From contig OY979730.1 of the NCBI GenBank assembly GCA_963855995.1, positions 6,397,341-6,461,340 of the forward strand: a stretch of DNA of 64,000 nucleotides, in the 5' to 3' direction. A program made the translations under genes and the position numbers. This document shows positions 9,801 through 22,205 of this stretch, in pieces (the first letter of the stretch is position 1; every line of letters begins with the position of its first letter). Source of the DNA: Muricea muricata (lineage: Eukaryota > Cnidaria > Anthozoa > Malacalcyonacea > Plexauridae). The notes under the pieces were generated by a model. It made no database searches and had not been told where the DNA came from. It saw nothing but the letters and a program-made list of their open reading frames with translations.

Positions 9801-12800
9801 TCACCAACTAAAGATTCGCGTCTTAAATCGTTCACGGCGACGTTTTAGAGCTTAAAATGATATTTCAGTGCTAAAGTTAACGAATTGAGCGCTATGATTA
9901 ACTGCAATCACGGACTTAAAAGAGACCTTCTAAATGAAAATTGCAGAACTTAGCAAGTCGGGAATCAAGTTTTCGGCGCTCAAACCACGGAGATGAGTGA
10001 AATAACATGTTGAAATGAGCAACCTATAACTAGCTTATAAACTGAAAAGAAACGATCTTAGAATCATCAAAATCGCGTTTTTAGCGCTCTAGAAGCGATT
10101 TGAGCGTAAAAACATGCTCAAATCAGAAACTAAAGATTCCTGTCTAAAATCAATCACGGCGACATTTTAGAGCTTAAAATGATATTTTTAGTGCTAAAGT
10201 GAACGAGTTAAGCGCAATGATATAATGCAATCACGGATCTAAAAGAGACCTTTTAATTCGAAATTGAAGAACTTAGCAAGTCGGGAAAGAAGTTTTCATC
10301 GCTCAAACCACGGAGATGAGTGAAATAACATGTTGAAATGAGAAATCTTAAACTAAGTTATAAACTGAAAAGAAAGATCTTAGAATCATCAAAATCGCGT
10401 TTTTAGCGCTCTAGAAACGATTTGAGCGTAAAAACATCCTCAAATCACCAACTATAGATTCGCGTCTTAAATCGTTCACGGCGACGTTTTAGAGCTTAAA
10501 ATGATATTTCAGTGCTAAAGTTAACGAGTTGAGCGCTATGATTTACTGCACTCACGGACTTAAAAGAGACCTTCTAAATGAAAATTGCAGAACTTAGCAA
10601 GTCGGGAATCAAGTTTTCAGCGCTCAAACCATGGAGATGAGTGAAATAACATGTTGAAATGCGAAACCTATAACTAGCTTGTAATCTGAAAAGACACGAT
10701 CTTAGAATCATCAAAATCGCGTTTTTAGAGCTGTAGCAGCGATTTAAGCATAAAACATGCTCATGTCCCCAACTATAGATTCACGTCTTAAATCGTTCAC
10801 GGCGACGTTTTAGAGCTTAAAATGATATTTCAGTGCTAAAGTTAACGAATTGAGCGCTATGATGTACTGCAATCACGGACTTAAAAGAGACCTTCTAAAT
10901 AAAAATTGCAGAACTTAGCAAGTCGGGAATCAAGTTTTCGGCGCTCAAACCACGGAGATGAGTGAAATAACATGTTGAAATCAGAAACCTATAACTAGCT
11001 TATAAACTGAAAAGAAACGATCTTAGAATCATCAAAATCGCGTTTTTAAAGCTGTAGAAGCGATTTGAGAGTAAAAACATGCTCAAATCAGAAACTAAAG
11101 ATTCCCGTCTAAAATCAATCACGGCGACGTTTTAGAGCTTAAAATGATATTTTTAGTGCTAAAGTGAACGAGTTAAGCGCAATGATATAATGCAATCACG
11201 GACCTAAAAGAGACCTTCTAAATGGAAATTGAAGAACTTAGCAAGTCGGGAAACAAGTTTTCGGCGCCAAACCATGGAGATGAGATAAATAACATGTTGA
11301 AATGCGAAACCTATATCTAGCTTGTAATCTGAAAAGACACGATCTTAGAATCATCAAAATCGCGTTGTTAGCGCTGTAGAAGCGATTTGAGCGTAAAAAC
11401 ATGCTCAAGTCACCAACTAAAGATTCGCGTCTTAAATCGTTCACAGCGACGTTTTAGAGCTTAAAATGATATTTCAGTGCTAAAGTTAACGAACTGAGCG
11501 CTATGATTAACTGCAATCACGGACTTAAAAGAGACCTTCTAAATGAAAACTGCAGAACTTAGCAAGTCGGGAATCAAGTTTTCGGCGCTCAAACCACAGA
11601 GATGAGATAAATAACATGTTGAAATTAGAAACCTTAAACTAAGTTATAAACTGAAAAGAAACGATCTTAGAATCATCAAAATCGCGTTTTTAGTGCTCTA
11701 GAAGCGATTTGAGCGTAAAAACATGCTCAAATCAGAAACTAAAGATTCCTGTCTAAAATCAATCACGGCGACGTTTTAGAGCTTAAAATGATATTTTTAG
11801 TGCTAAAGTGAACGAGTTAAGCGCAATGATATAATGCAATCACGGACCTAAAAGAGACCTTCTAAATGAAAATTGCAGAACTTAGCAAGTCGGGAATCAA
11901 ATTTTCGGCGCTCAAACCATGGAGATGAGTGAAATAACATGTTGAAATGAGAAACCTATAACTAGCTTATAAACTGAAAAGAAACGATCTTAGAATCATC
12001 AAAATCGCGTTTTTAGCCCTCTAGAAGCAATTTGAGCGTAAAAAAATGCTCAAATCACAAACTAAAGATTCCCGTCTAAAATCAATCACGGCGACGTTTC
12101 AGAGCTTAAAATGATATTTTTAGTGCTCAAGTGAACGAGTTAAGCGCAATGATATAATGCAATCACGGACCTAAAAGAGACCTTCTAATTGGAAATTGAA
12201 GAACTTAGCAAGTCGGGAATTAAGTTTTCGGCGCTCAAACCACGGAGATGAGTGAAATAACATGTTAAAATCAGAAACCTATAAGTAGCTTATAAACTGA
12301 AAAGAAACGATCTTAGAATCATCAAAATCGCGTTTTTAAAGCTGTAGATGCGATTTTAGCGTAAAAACATGCTCAAATCAGAAACTAAAGATTCCTGTCT
12401 AAAATCAATCACGGCGACGTTTTAGAGCTTAAAATGATATTTTTAGTGCTAAAGTGAATGAGTTAAGCGCAATGATATAATGCAATCACGGATCTAAAAG
12501 AGACATTCTAATTGGAAATTGAAGAACTTAGCAAGTCGGGAATTAAGTTTTCGGCGGTCAAACCATGGAGATGAGTGAAATAACATGTTGAAATGAGAAA
12601 CCTATAACTAGCTTGTAAACTGAAAAGAAACGATCTTAGAATCATCAAAATCACGTTTTTAGCACTCTAGAAGTGATTTGAGCGTAAAAACATGCGAAAA
12701 TCACCAACTATAGATTCGCGTCTTATGTCGTTCACGGCGACGTTTTAGAGCTTAAAATGATATTTTAGTGCTAAAGTTAACGAATTGAGCGCTATGATGT

Positions 12801-14484
12801 ACTGCAATCACGGACTTAAAAGAGACCTTCTAAATGAAAATTGCAGAACTTAGCAAGTCGGGAATCAAGTTTTCGGCGTTCAAACCACGGAGATGAGTGA
12901 AATAACATGTTGAAATTAGAAACCTTAAACTAAGTTATAAACTGAAAAGAAACGATCTTAGAATCATCAAAATCGCGTTTTTAGCGCTCTAGAAACGATT
13001 TGAGCGTAAAAACATCCTCAAATCAACAACTATAGATTCGCGTCTTAAATCGTTCACGGCGACGTATTAGAGCTTAAAATGATATTTCAGTGCTAAAGTT
13101 AACGAATTGAGTGCTATGATGTACTGCAATCACGGACTTAAAAGAGACCTTCTAAATGAAAATTGCAGAACTTAGCAAGTCGGGAATTAAGTTTTCAGCG
13201 CTCAAACCATGGAGATGAGTGAAATAACATGTTGAAATGCGAAACCTATAACTAGCTTGTAATCTGAAAAGGCACGATCTTAGAATCATCAAAATCGCGT
13301 TTTTAGCGCTGTAGCAGCGATTTAAGCATAAAACATGCTCAAATCTTCAACTATAGATTCACGTCTTAAATCGTTCACGGCGACGTTTTAGAGCTTAAAA
13401 TGATATTTCAGTGCTAAAGTTAACGAATTGAGCGCTATGATGTACTGCAATCACGGACTTAAAAGAGACCTTCTAAATGAAAATTGCAGAACTTAGCAAG
13501 TCGGGAATCAAGTTTTCGGCGTTCAAACCACGAAGATGAGTGAAATAACATGTTGAAATGAGAAACCTATAACTAGCTTGTAAACTGAAAAGAAACGATC
13601 TTAGAATCATCAAAATCGCGTTTTTAGACCTCTAGAAGTGATTTGAGCGTAAAAACATGCGAAAATCACCAACTATAGATTCGCGTCTTTAGTCGTTCAC
13701 GGCGACGTTTTAGAGCTTAAAATGATATTTTAGTGCTTAAGTTAACGAATTGAGCGCTATGATGTACTGCAATCACGGACTTAAAAGAGACCTTCTAAAT
13801 GAAAATTGCAGAACTTAGCAAGTCGGGAATCAAGTTTTCGGCGCTCAAACCATGGAGATGAGTGAAATAACATGTAAAATGCGAAACCTATATCTAGCTT
13901 GTAATCTGAAAAGACACGCTCTTAGAATCATCAAAATCGCGTTTTTAGCGCTGTAGAAGCGATTTGAGCTTAAAAACATGCTCAAGTCACCAACTAAAGA
14001 TTCGCGTCTTAAATCGTTCACGGCGACGTTTTAGAGCTTAAAATGATATTTTAGTGCTAAAGTTAACGAATTGAGCGCTATGATGTACTGCAATCACGGA
14101 CTTAAAAGAGACCTTCTAAATGAAAATTGCAGAACTTAGCAAGTCGGGAATCAAGTTTTCGGCGCTCAAACCATATAGATGAGTGAAATAACATGTTGAA
14201 ATGCGAAATCTATATCTAGCTTGTAATCTGAAAACACACGATCTTAGAATCATCAAAATCGCGTTTTAAGCGCTGTAGAAGCGATTTGAGCGTAAAAACA
14301 TGCTCAAGTCACCAACTAAAGATTCGCGTCTTAAATCGCTCACGGCGACGTTTTAGAGCTTAAAATGATATTTCAGTGCTAAAGTTAACGAATTGAGCGC
14401 TATGATTAACTGCAATCACGGACTTAAAAGAGACCTTCTAAATGAAAATTGCAGAACTTAGCAAGTCGGGAATCAAATTTTCGG

Positions 14485-14807
14485 CGCTCAAACCATGGAG
14501 ATGAGTGAAATAACATGTTGAAATGAGAAACCTATAACTAGCTTGTAAACTGAAAAGAAACGATCTTAGAATCATCAAAATCGCGTTTTTAGCCCTCTAG
14601 AAGCAATTTGAGCGTAAAAAAATGCTCAAATCACAAACTAAAGATTCCCGTCTAAAATCAATCACGGCGACGTTTCAGAGCTTAAAATGATATTTTTAGT
14701 GCTCAAGTGAACGAGTTAAGCGCAATGATATAATGCAATCACGGACCTAAAAGAGACCTTCTAATTGGAAATTGAAGAACTTAGCAAGTCGGGAAACAAG
14801 TTTTCGG
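14485..14807. repeat. m11, diverged copy of m3
   Basis: m11 and m3 (11909-12231) share AAATTTTCGGCGC just before the start, AGCCCTCTAGAAGCAATTTG, CGACGTTTCAGAGC and TAGTGCTCAAGTG. One difference is GCTTGTAAAC in m11 against GCTTATAAAC in m3. The offset is 2,576 bp, eight monomers. The next monomers (m12 and m4) are not a matching pair, so the copied tract is about one monomer long. Confidence 0.75.
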
Positions 14808-15557
14808 CGCCAAACCATGGAGATGAGTGAAATAACATGTTGAAATGCGAAACCTATAACTAGCTTGTAATCTGAAAAGACACGATCTTAGAATCATCAA
14901 AATCGCGTTTTCAGCGCTGTAGCAGCGATTTAAGCATAAAACATGCTCAAATCCCCAACAAGAGATTCACGTCTTAAATCGTTCACGGCGACGTTTTAGA
15001 GCTTAAAATGATAATTCAGTGCTAACGTTAACGAATTGAGCGCTATTATGTACTGCAATCACGGACTTAAAAGATACCTTCAAAATTAAATGTGGAGAAC
15101 TTAGCAAGTCGGGAATTAAGTTTTCAGCGCTCAAACCAAGGAGATGAGTGAAATAACATGTTGAAATCAGAAACCTATAAGTAGCTTATAAACTGAAAAG
15201 AAACGATCTTAGAATCATCAAAATCGCGTTTTTAAAGCTGTAGAAGCGATTTGAGCGTAAAAACATGCTCAAATCAGAAACTAAAGATTCCTGTCTAAAA
15301 TCAATCACTGCGACGTTTTAGAGCTTAAAATGATATTTTTAGTGCTAAAATGAACGAGTTAAGCGCAATGATGTAATGCAATCACGGACCTAAAAGAGAC
15401 CTTCTAAATGGAAATTGAAGAACTTAGCAAGTCGGGAATTAAGTTTTCGGCGCTCAAACCACGGAGATGAGTGAAATAACATGTTGAAATCAGAAACCTA
15501 TAAGTAGCTTATAAACTGAAAAGAAACGATCTTAGAATCATTAAAATCGCGTTTTTA

Positions 15558-16876
15558 GCGCTGTAGAAGCGATTTGAGCGTAAAAACATGCTCAAGTCAC
15601 CAACTAAAGATTCGCGTCTTAAATCGTTCACGGCGACGTTTTAGAGCTTAAAATGATATTTCAGTGCTTAAATTAACGAATTGAGCGCTATGATGTACTG
15701 CAATCACGGACTTAAAAGAGACCTTCTAAATAAAAATTGCAGAACTTAGCAAGTCGGGAATTAAGTTTTCGGCGCTCAAACCACGGAGATGAGTGAAATA
15801 ACATGTTGAAATCAGAAACCTATAACTAGCTTATAAACTGAAAAGAAACGATCTTAGAATCATCAAAATCGCGTTTTTAAAGCTGTAGAAGCGATTTGAG
15901 CGTAAAAACATGCTCAAATCAGAAACTAAAGATTCCCGTCTAAAATCAATCACGGCGACGTTTTAGAGCTAGAAATGATATTTTTAGTGCTAAAAAGAAC
16001 GAGTTAAGCGCAATGATATAATGCAATCACGGATCTAAAAGAGACCTTCTAAATGGAAATTGAAGAACTTAGCAAGTCGGGAATCAAGTTTTTGGCGCTC
16101 AAACAATGGAGATGAGTTAAAACATGTTGAAATACGAAACCTATAACTAGCTTGTAATCTGAAAAGACACGATCTTAGAATCATCAAAATCGCGTTTTTA
16201 GCACTCTAGAAGTGATTTGAGCGTAAAAAAATGCGAAAATCAACAACTATAGATTCGCGTCTTTAGTCGTTCACGGCGACGTTTTAGAGCTTAAAATGAT
16301 ATTTTAGTGCTAAAGTTAACGAATTGAGCGCTATGATGTACTGCAATCACGGACTTAAAAGAGACCTTCTAAATGAAAATTGCAGAACTTAGCAAGTCGG
16401 GAATCAAGTTTTCATCGCTCAAACCACGGAGATGAGTGAAATAACATGTTGAAATGAGAAACCTTAAACTAAGTTATAAACTGAAAAGAAACGATCTTAG
16501 AATCATCAAAATCGCGTTTTTAGCGCTCTAGAAGCGATTTGAGCGTAAAAACATCCTCAAATCACCAACTATAGATTCGCGTCTTAAATCGTTCACGGCG
16601 ACGTTTTAGAGCTTAAAATGATATTTTAGTGCTAAAGTTAACGAATTGAGCGCTATGATGTACTGCAATCACGGACTTAAAAGAGACCTTCTAAATGAAA
16701 ATTGCAGAACTTAGATAGTCGGGAATCAAGTTTTCATCACTCAAACCACGGAGATGAGTGAAATAACATGTTGAAATGAGAAACCTTAAACTACGTTATA
16801 AACTAAAAAGAAACGATCTTAGAATCATCAAAATCGCGTTTTTAGCGCTCTAGAAGCGATTTGAGCGTAAAAACAT
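15558..16876. repeat. Internal duplication: mid-m14 to mid-m18 resembles mid-m20 to mid-m24
   Basis: The block at about 15558-16876 is closely similar to about 17490-18808, at a constant offset of 1,932 bp (six monomers). Shared marks in order are GCTAGAAATGATA, TTTTTGGCGCTCAAACAATG, GCACTCTAGAAGTG, TCATCGCTCAAACC and TCATCACTCAAACC. Differences are few, for example AAAAAAATGCG against AAAAACATGCG, and GCGACG against GCGACT. Both edges fall in the middle of a monomer, near the half-monomer switch point. The duplication is present in B, D and F, so it predates the spread of the 41-mer. Confidence 0.8.
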
Positions 16877-19800
16877 GCTCAAATCAGAAACTAAAGATTC
16901 CTGTCTAAAATCAAACACGGCGACGTTTTATAGCTTAAAATGATATTTTTAGTGCTAAAGTGAACGAGTTAAGCGCAATGATATAATGCAATCACGGACC
17001 TAAAAGAGACCTTCTAACTGGAAATTGAAGAACTTAGCAAGTCGGGAATTAAGTTTTCGGCGGTCAAACTATGGAGATGAGTGAAATAACATGTTGAAAT
17101 GAGAAACCTATAACTAGCTTGTAAACTGGAAAGAAACGATCCTAGAATCATCAAAATCACGTTTTTAGCACTCTAGAAGTGATTTGAGCGTAAAAACATG
17201 CGAAAATCACCAACTATAGATTCGCGTCTTAAGTCGTTCACATCGACGTTTTAGAGCTTAAAATGATATTTTAGTGCTAAAGTTAACGAATTGAGCGCTA
17301 TGATGTGCTGCAATCACGGACTTAAAAGAGACCTTCTAAATGAAAATTGCAGAACTTAGCAAGTCGGGAATCAAGTTTTCGGCGCACAAAATATGGAGAT
17401 GAGTGAAATAACATGTTGAAATGCGAAACCTATATCTAGCTTGTAATCTGAAAAGACACGATCTTAGAATCATCAAAATCGCGTTTTAAGCGCTGTAGAA
17501 GCGATTTGAGCGTAAAAACATGCTCAAGTCACCAACTAAAGATTCGCGTCTTAAATCGTTCACGGCGACGTTTTAGAGCTTAAAATGATATTTCAGTGCT
17601 AAAGTTAACGAATTGAGCGCTATGATGTACTGCAATCACGGACTTAAAAGAGACCTTCTAAATAAAAATTGCAGAACTTAGCAAGTCGGGAATTAAGTTT
17701 TCGGCGCTCAAACCACGGAGATGAGTGAAATAACATGTTGAAATCAGAAACCTATAACTAGCTTATAAACTGAAAAGAAACGATCTTAGAATCATCAAAA
17801 TCGCGTTTTTAAAGCTGTAGAAGCGATTTGAGCGTAAAAACATGCTCAAATCAGAACCTAAAGATTCCCGTCTAAAATCAATCACGGCGACGTTTTAGAG
17901 CTAGAAATGATATTTTTAGTGCTAAAGTGAACGAGTTAAGCGCAATGATATAATGCAATCACGGATCTAAAAGAGACCTTCTAAATGGAAATTGAAGAAC
18001 TTAGCAAGTCGGGAATCAAGTTTTTGGCGCTCAAACAATGGAGATGAGTTAAAACATGTTGAAATACGAAACCTATAACTAGCTTGTAATCTGAAAAGAC
18101 ACGATCTTAGAATCATCAAAATCGCGTTTTTAGCACTCTAGAAGTGATTTGAGCGTAAAAACATGCGAAAATCAACAACTATAGATTCGCGTCTTTAGTC
18201 GTTCACGGCGACGTTTTAGAGCTTAAAATGATATTTTAGTGCTAAAGTTAACGAATTGAGCGCTATGATGTACTGCAATCACGGACTTAAAAAAGACCTT
18301 CTATATGAAAATTGCAGAACTTAGCAAGTCGGGAATCAAGTTTTCATCGCTCAAACCACGGAGATGAGTGAAATAACATGTTGAAATGAGAAACCTTAAA
18401 CTAAGTTATAAACTGAAAAGAAACGATCTTAGAATCATCAAAATCGCGTTTTTAGCGCTCTAGAAGCGATTTGAGCGTAAAAACATCCTCAAATCACCAA
18501 CTATAGATTCGCGTCTTAAATCGTTCACGGCGACTTTTTAGAGCTTAAAATGATATTTTAGTGCTAAAGTTAACGAATTGAGCGCTATGATGTACTGCAA
18601 TCACGGACTTAAAAGAGACCTTCTAAATGAAAATTGCAGAACTTAGCAAGTCGGGAATCAAGTTTTCATCACTCAAACCACGGAGATGAGTGAAATAACA
18701 TGTTGAAATGAGAAACCTTAAACTACGTTATAAACTGAAAAGAAACGATCTTAGAATCATCAAAATCGCGTTTTTAGCGCTCTAGAAACGATTTGAGCGT
18801 AAAAACATCCTCAAATCAATAACTATAGATTCGCGTCTTAAATCGTTCACGGCGACGTTTTAGAGCTTAAAATGATATTTCAGTGCTAAAGTTAACGAGT
18901 TGAGCGCTATGATGTACTGCACTCACGGACTTAAAAGAGACCTTCTAAATGAAAATTGCAGAACTTAGCAAGTCGGGAATCAAGTTTTCAGCGCTCAAAC
19001 CATGGAGATGAGTGAAATAACATGTTGAAATGCGAAACCTATAACTAGCTTAAAATCTGAAAAGACACGATCTTAGAATCATTAAAATCGCGTTTTTAGC
19101 GCTGTAGCAGCGATTTAAGCATAAAACATGCTCATGTCCCCAACTATAGATTCACGTCTTAAATCGTTCACGGCGACGTTTTAGAGCTTAAAATGATATT
19201 TCAGTGCTAACGTTAACGAATTGAGCGCTATGATGTACTGCAATCACGGACTTCAAAGAGACCTTCTATATAAAAATTGCAGAACTTAGCAAGTCGGGAA
19301 TTAAGTTTTCGGCGCTCAAACCACGGAGATGAGTGAAATAACAGGTTGAAACAGAAACCTATAACTAGCTTATAAACTGAAAAGAAACGATCTTAGAATC
19401 ATCAAAATCGCGTTTTTAAAGCTGTAGAAGCGATTTGAGAGTAAAAACATGCTCAAATCAGAAACTAAAGATTCCCGTCTAAAATCAATCACGGCGACGT
19501 TTTAGAGCTTAAAATGATATTTTTAGTGCTAAAGTGAACGAGTTAAGCGCAATGATATAATGCAATCACGGATCTAAAAGAGACCTTCTAAATGGAAATT
19601 AAAGAACTTAGCAAGTCGGGAATCAAGTTTTTGGCGCTCAAACAATGGAGATGAGTTAAAACATGTTGAAATACGAAACCTATAACTAGCTTGTAATCTG
19701 AAAAGACACGATCTTAGAATCATCAAAATCGCGTTTTTAGCGCTCTAGAAGCGATTTGAGCGTAAAAACATCCTCAAATCACCAACTATAGATTCGCGTC

Positions 19801-19954
19801 TTAAATCGTTCACGGCGACGTTTTAGAGCTTAAAATGATATTTCAGTGCTAAAGTTAACGAATTGAGCGCTATGATGTACTGCTATCACGGACTTAAAAG
19901 AGACCTTCTAAATGAAAATTGCAGAACTTAGCAAGTCGGGAATAAAGTTTTCGC

Positions 19955-20275
19955 CGCTCAAACCATGGAGATGAGTGAAATAACATGTTGAAATGCGAAA
20001 CCTATAACTAGCTTGTAATCTGAAAAGACACGATCTTAGAATCATCAAAATCGCGTTTTTTGCGCTGTAGCAGCGATTTAAGCATAAAACATGCTCATAT
20101 ATCCAACTATAGATTCACGTCTTAAATCGTTCACGGCGACGTTTTAGAGCTTAAAATGATATTTCAGTGCTAACGTTAACGAATTGAGCGCTATGATGTA
20201 CTGCAATCACGGACTTCAAAGAGACCTTCTACATAAAAATTGCAGAACTTAGCAAGTCGGGAATTAAGTTTTCGG
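19955..20275. repeat. Monomer m28, near-identical to m33
   Basis: m28 and m33 (21563-21883) share CCGCTCAAACCATGG, GCGTTTTTTGCGCTGTAGC, CTCATATATCCAACTATAG, GCTAACGTTAACG and GGACTTCAAAGAG. The only difference I saw is CTACATAAAA in m28 against CTATATAAAA in m33. The offset is 1,608 bp, five monomers. This marks a recent internal copying event within the HOR unit. Confidence 0.85.
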
Positions 20276-20597
20276 CGCTCAAACCACGGAGATGAGTGAA
20301 ATAACATGTTGAAACAGAAACCTATAACTAGCTTATAAACTGAAAAGAAACGATCTTAGAATCATCAAAATCGCGTTTTTAAAGCTGTAGAAGCGATTTG
20401 AGCGTAAAAACATGCTCAAATCAGAAACTAAAGATTCCTGTCTAAAATCAATCACTGCGACGTTTTAGAGCTTAAAATGATATTTTTAGTGCTAAAATGA
20501 ACTAGTTAAGCGCAATGATATAATGCAATCACGGACCTAAAAGAGACCTTCTAAATGGAAATTGAAGAACTTAGCAAGTCGGGAAACAAGTTTTCGG

Positions 20598-21240
20598 CGC
20601 CAAACCATGGAGATGAGTGAAATAACATGTTGAAATGCGAAACCTATATCTAGCTTGTAATCTGAAAAGACACGATCTTAGAATCATCAAAATCGCGTTT
20701 TTAGCGCTGTAGAAGCGATTTGAGCGTAAAAACATGCTCAAGTCACCAACTAAAGATTCGCGTCTTAAATCGTTCACAGCGACGTTTTAGAGCTTAAAAT
20801 GATATTTCAGTGCTAAAGTTAACGAACTGAGCGCTATGATTAACTGCAATCACGGACTTAAAAGAGACCTTCTAAATGAAAACTGCAGAACTTAGCAAGT
20901 CGGGAATCAAGTTTTCGGCGCTCAAACCACAGAGATGAGATAAATAACATGTTGAAATTAGAAACCTTAAACTAAGTTATAAACTGAAAAGAAACGATCT
21001 TAGAATCATCAAAATCGCGTTTTTAGCGCTCTAGAAGCGATTTGAGCGTCAAAACATCCTCAAATCACCAACTATAGATTCGCGTCTTAAATCGTTCACG
21101 GCGACGTTTTAGAGCTTAATATGATATTTGAGTGCTAAAGTTAACGAATTGAGCGCTATGATGTACTGCAATCACGGACTTAAAAGAGACCTTCTAAATA
21201 AAAATTGCAGAACTTAGCAAGTCGGGAATTAAGTTTTCGG
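20598..21240. repeat. m30-m31 pair resembling m1-m2
   Basis: m30 starts CGCCAAACCATGG like m1, and shares CTATATCTAGCTTG, TTCACAGCGACG, AACTGAGCGC and GAAAACTGCAG. m31 shares ACCACAGAGATGAG and the left half of m2, then differs because m2 has an R1 right half and m31 an R2 one. The offset is 9,333 bp, 29 monomers. m1 differs from m30 by AGATAAAT against AGTGAAAT and by GTTGTTAGC against GTTTTTAGC. The 41-mer therefore holds a diverged second copy of its own start. Confidence 0.8.
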
Positions 21241-22205
21241 CGCTCAAACGACGGAGATGAGTGAAATAACATGTTGAAATCATAAACCTATAACTACCTT
21301 ATAAACTGAAAAGAAACGATCTTTGAATCATCAAAATCGCGTTTTTAAAGCTGTAGAAGCGATTTGAGCGTAAAAACATGCTCAAGTCACCAACTAAAGA
21401 TTCGCGTCTTTAGTCGTTCACGGCGACGTTGTAGAGCTTAAAATGATATTTTAGTGCTAAAGTTAACGAATTGAGCGCTATGATGTACTGCAATCACGGA
21501 CTTAAAAGAGACCTTCTAAATGAAAATTGCAGAACTTAGCAAGTCGGGAATAAAGTTTTCGCCGCTCAAACCATGGAGATGAGTGAAATAACATGTTGAA
21601 ATGCGAAACCTATAACTAGCTTGTAATCTGAAAAGACACGATCTTAGAATCATCAAAATCGCGTTTTTTGCGCTGTAGCAGCGATTTAAGCATAAAACAT
21701 GCTCATATATCCAACTATAGATTCACGTCTTAAATCGTTCACGGCGACGTTTTAGAGCTTAAAATGATATTTCAGTGCTAACGTTAACGAATTGAGCGCT
21801 ATGATGTACTGCAATCACGGACTTCAAAGAGACCTTCTATATAAAAATTGCAGAACTTAGCAAGTCGGGAATTAAGTTTTCGGCGCTCAAACGACGGAGA
21901 TGAGTGAAATAACATGTTGAAATCATAAACCTATAACTACCTTATAAACTGAAAAGAAACGATCTTTGAATCATCAAAATCGCGTTTTTAAAGCTGTAGA
22001 AGCGATTTGAGCGTAAAAACATGCTCAAGTCACCAACTAAAGATTCGCGTCTTTAGTCGTTCACGGCGACGTTGTAGAGCTTAAAATGATATTTTAGTGC
22101 TAAAGTTAACGAATTGAGCAATATGATGTACTGCAATCACGGACTTAAAAGAGACCTTCTAAATGAAAATTGCAGAACTTAGCAAGTCGGGAATCAAGTT
22201 TTCAT
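21241..22205. repeat. m32-m33-m34, alternating duplicate (m32 resembles m34)
   Basis: m32 (21241) and m34 (21884) both read CGCTCAAACGACGG, CATAAACCTATAACTACC, CGATCTTTGAATC and GACGTTGTAGAGC, at an offset of 643 bp (two monomers). They differ by GAGCGCTATG against GAGCAATATG and near their 3' ends. With m33 being a copy of m28, this looks like a local dimer duplication. Confidence 0.8.

Larger units (their letters stand above)
1611..11264. repeat. HOR copy A, 30 monomers (m1-m7, m19-m41)
   Basis: The copy starts at the CGCCAAACC monomer (m1) and ends just before the next one. It is 9,654 bp, 3,541 bp (11 monomers) shorter than copy B. The first seven monomers match B. The array then jumps from the end of m7 to the end of m18, so m8-m18 are absent. 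From m19 (CGGTCAAACTATGG near 3866) to m41 the order and spacing match B. Copy-specific changes include AA in place of GG at 6438-6439 and C in place of G at 7744. At 6016 it has the C shared with B and C rather than the A of D and F. Confidence 0.95.

Noticed and set aside
9608-9835. Minus-strand open reading frame of 75 codons, repeated at 22803, 32137, 45332, 49198 and 62393.
   Set aside because: It is the same frame in monomer m37, slightly extended by a base change. It has no recognisable domain, and there is no sign of coding selection separate from the satellite.
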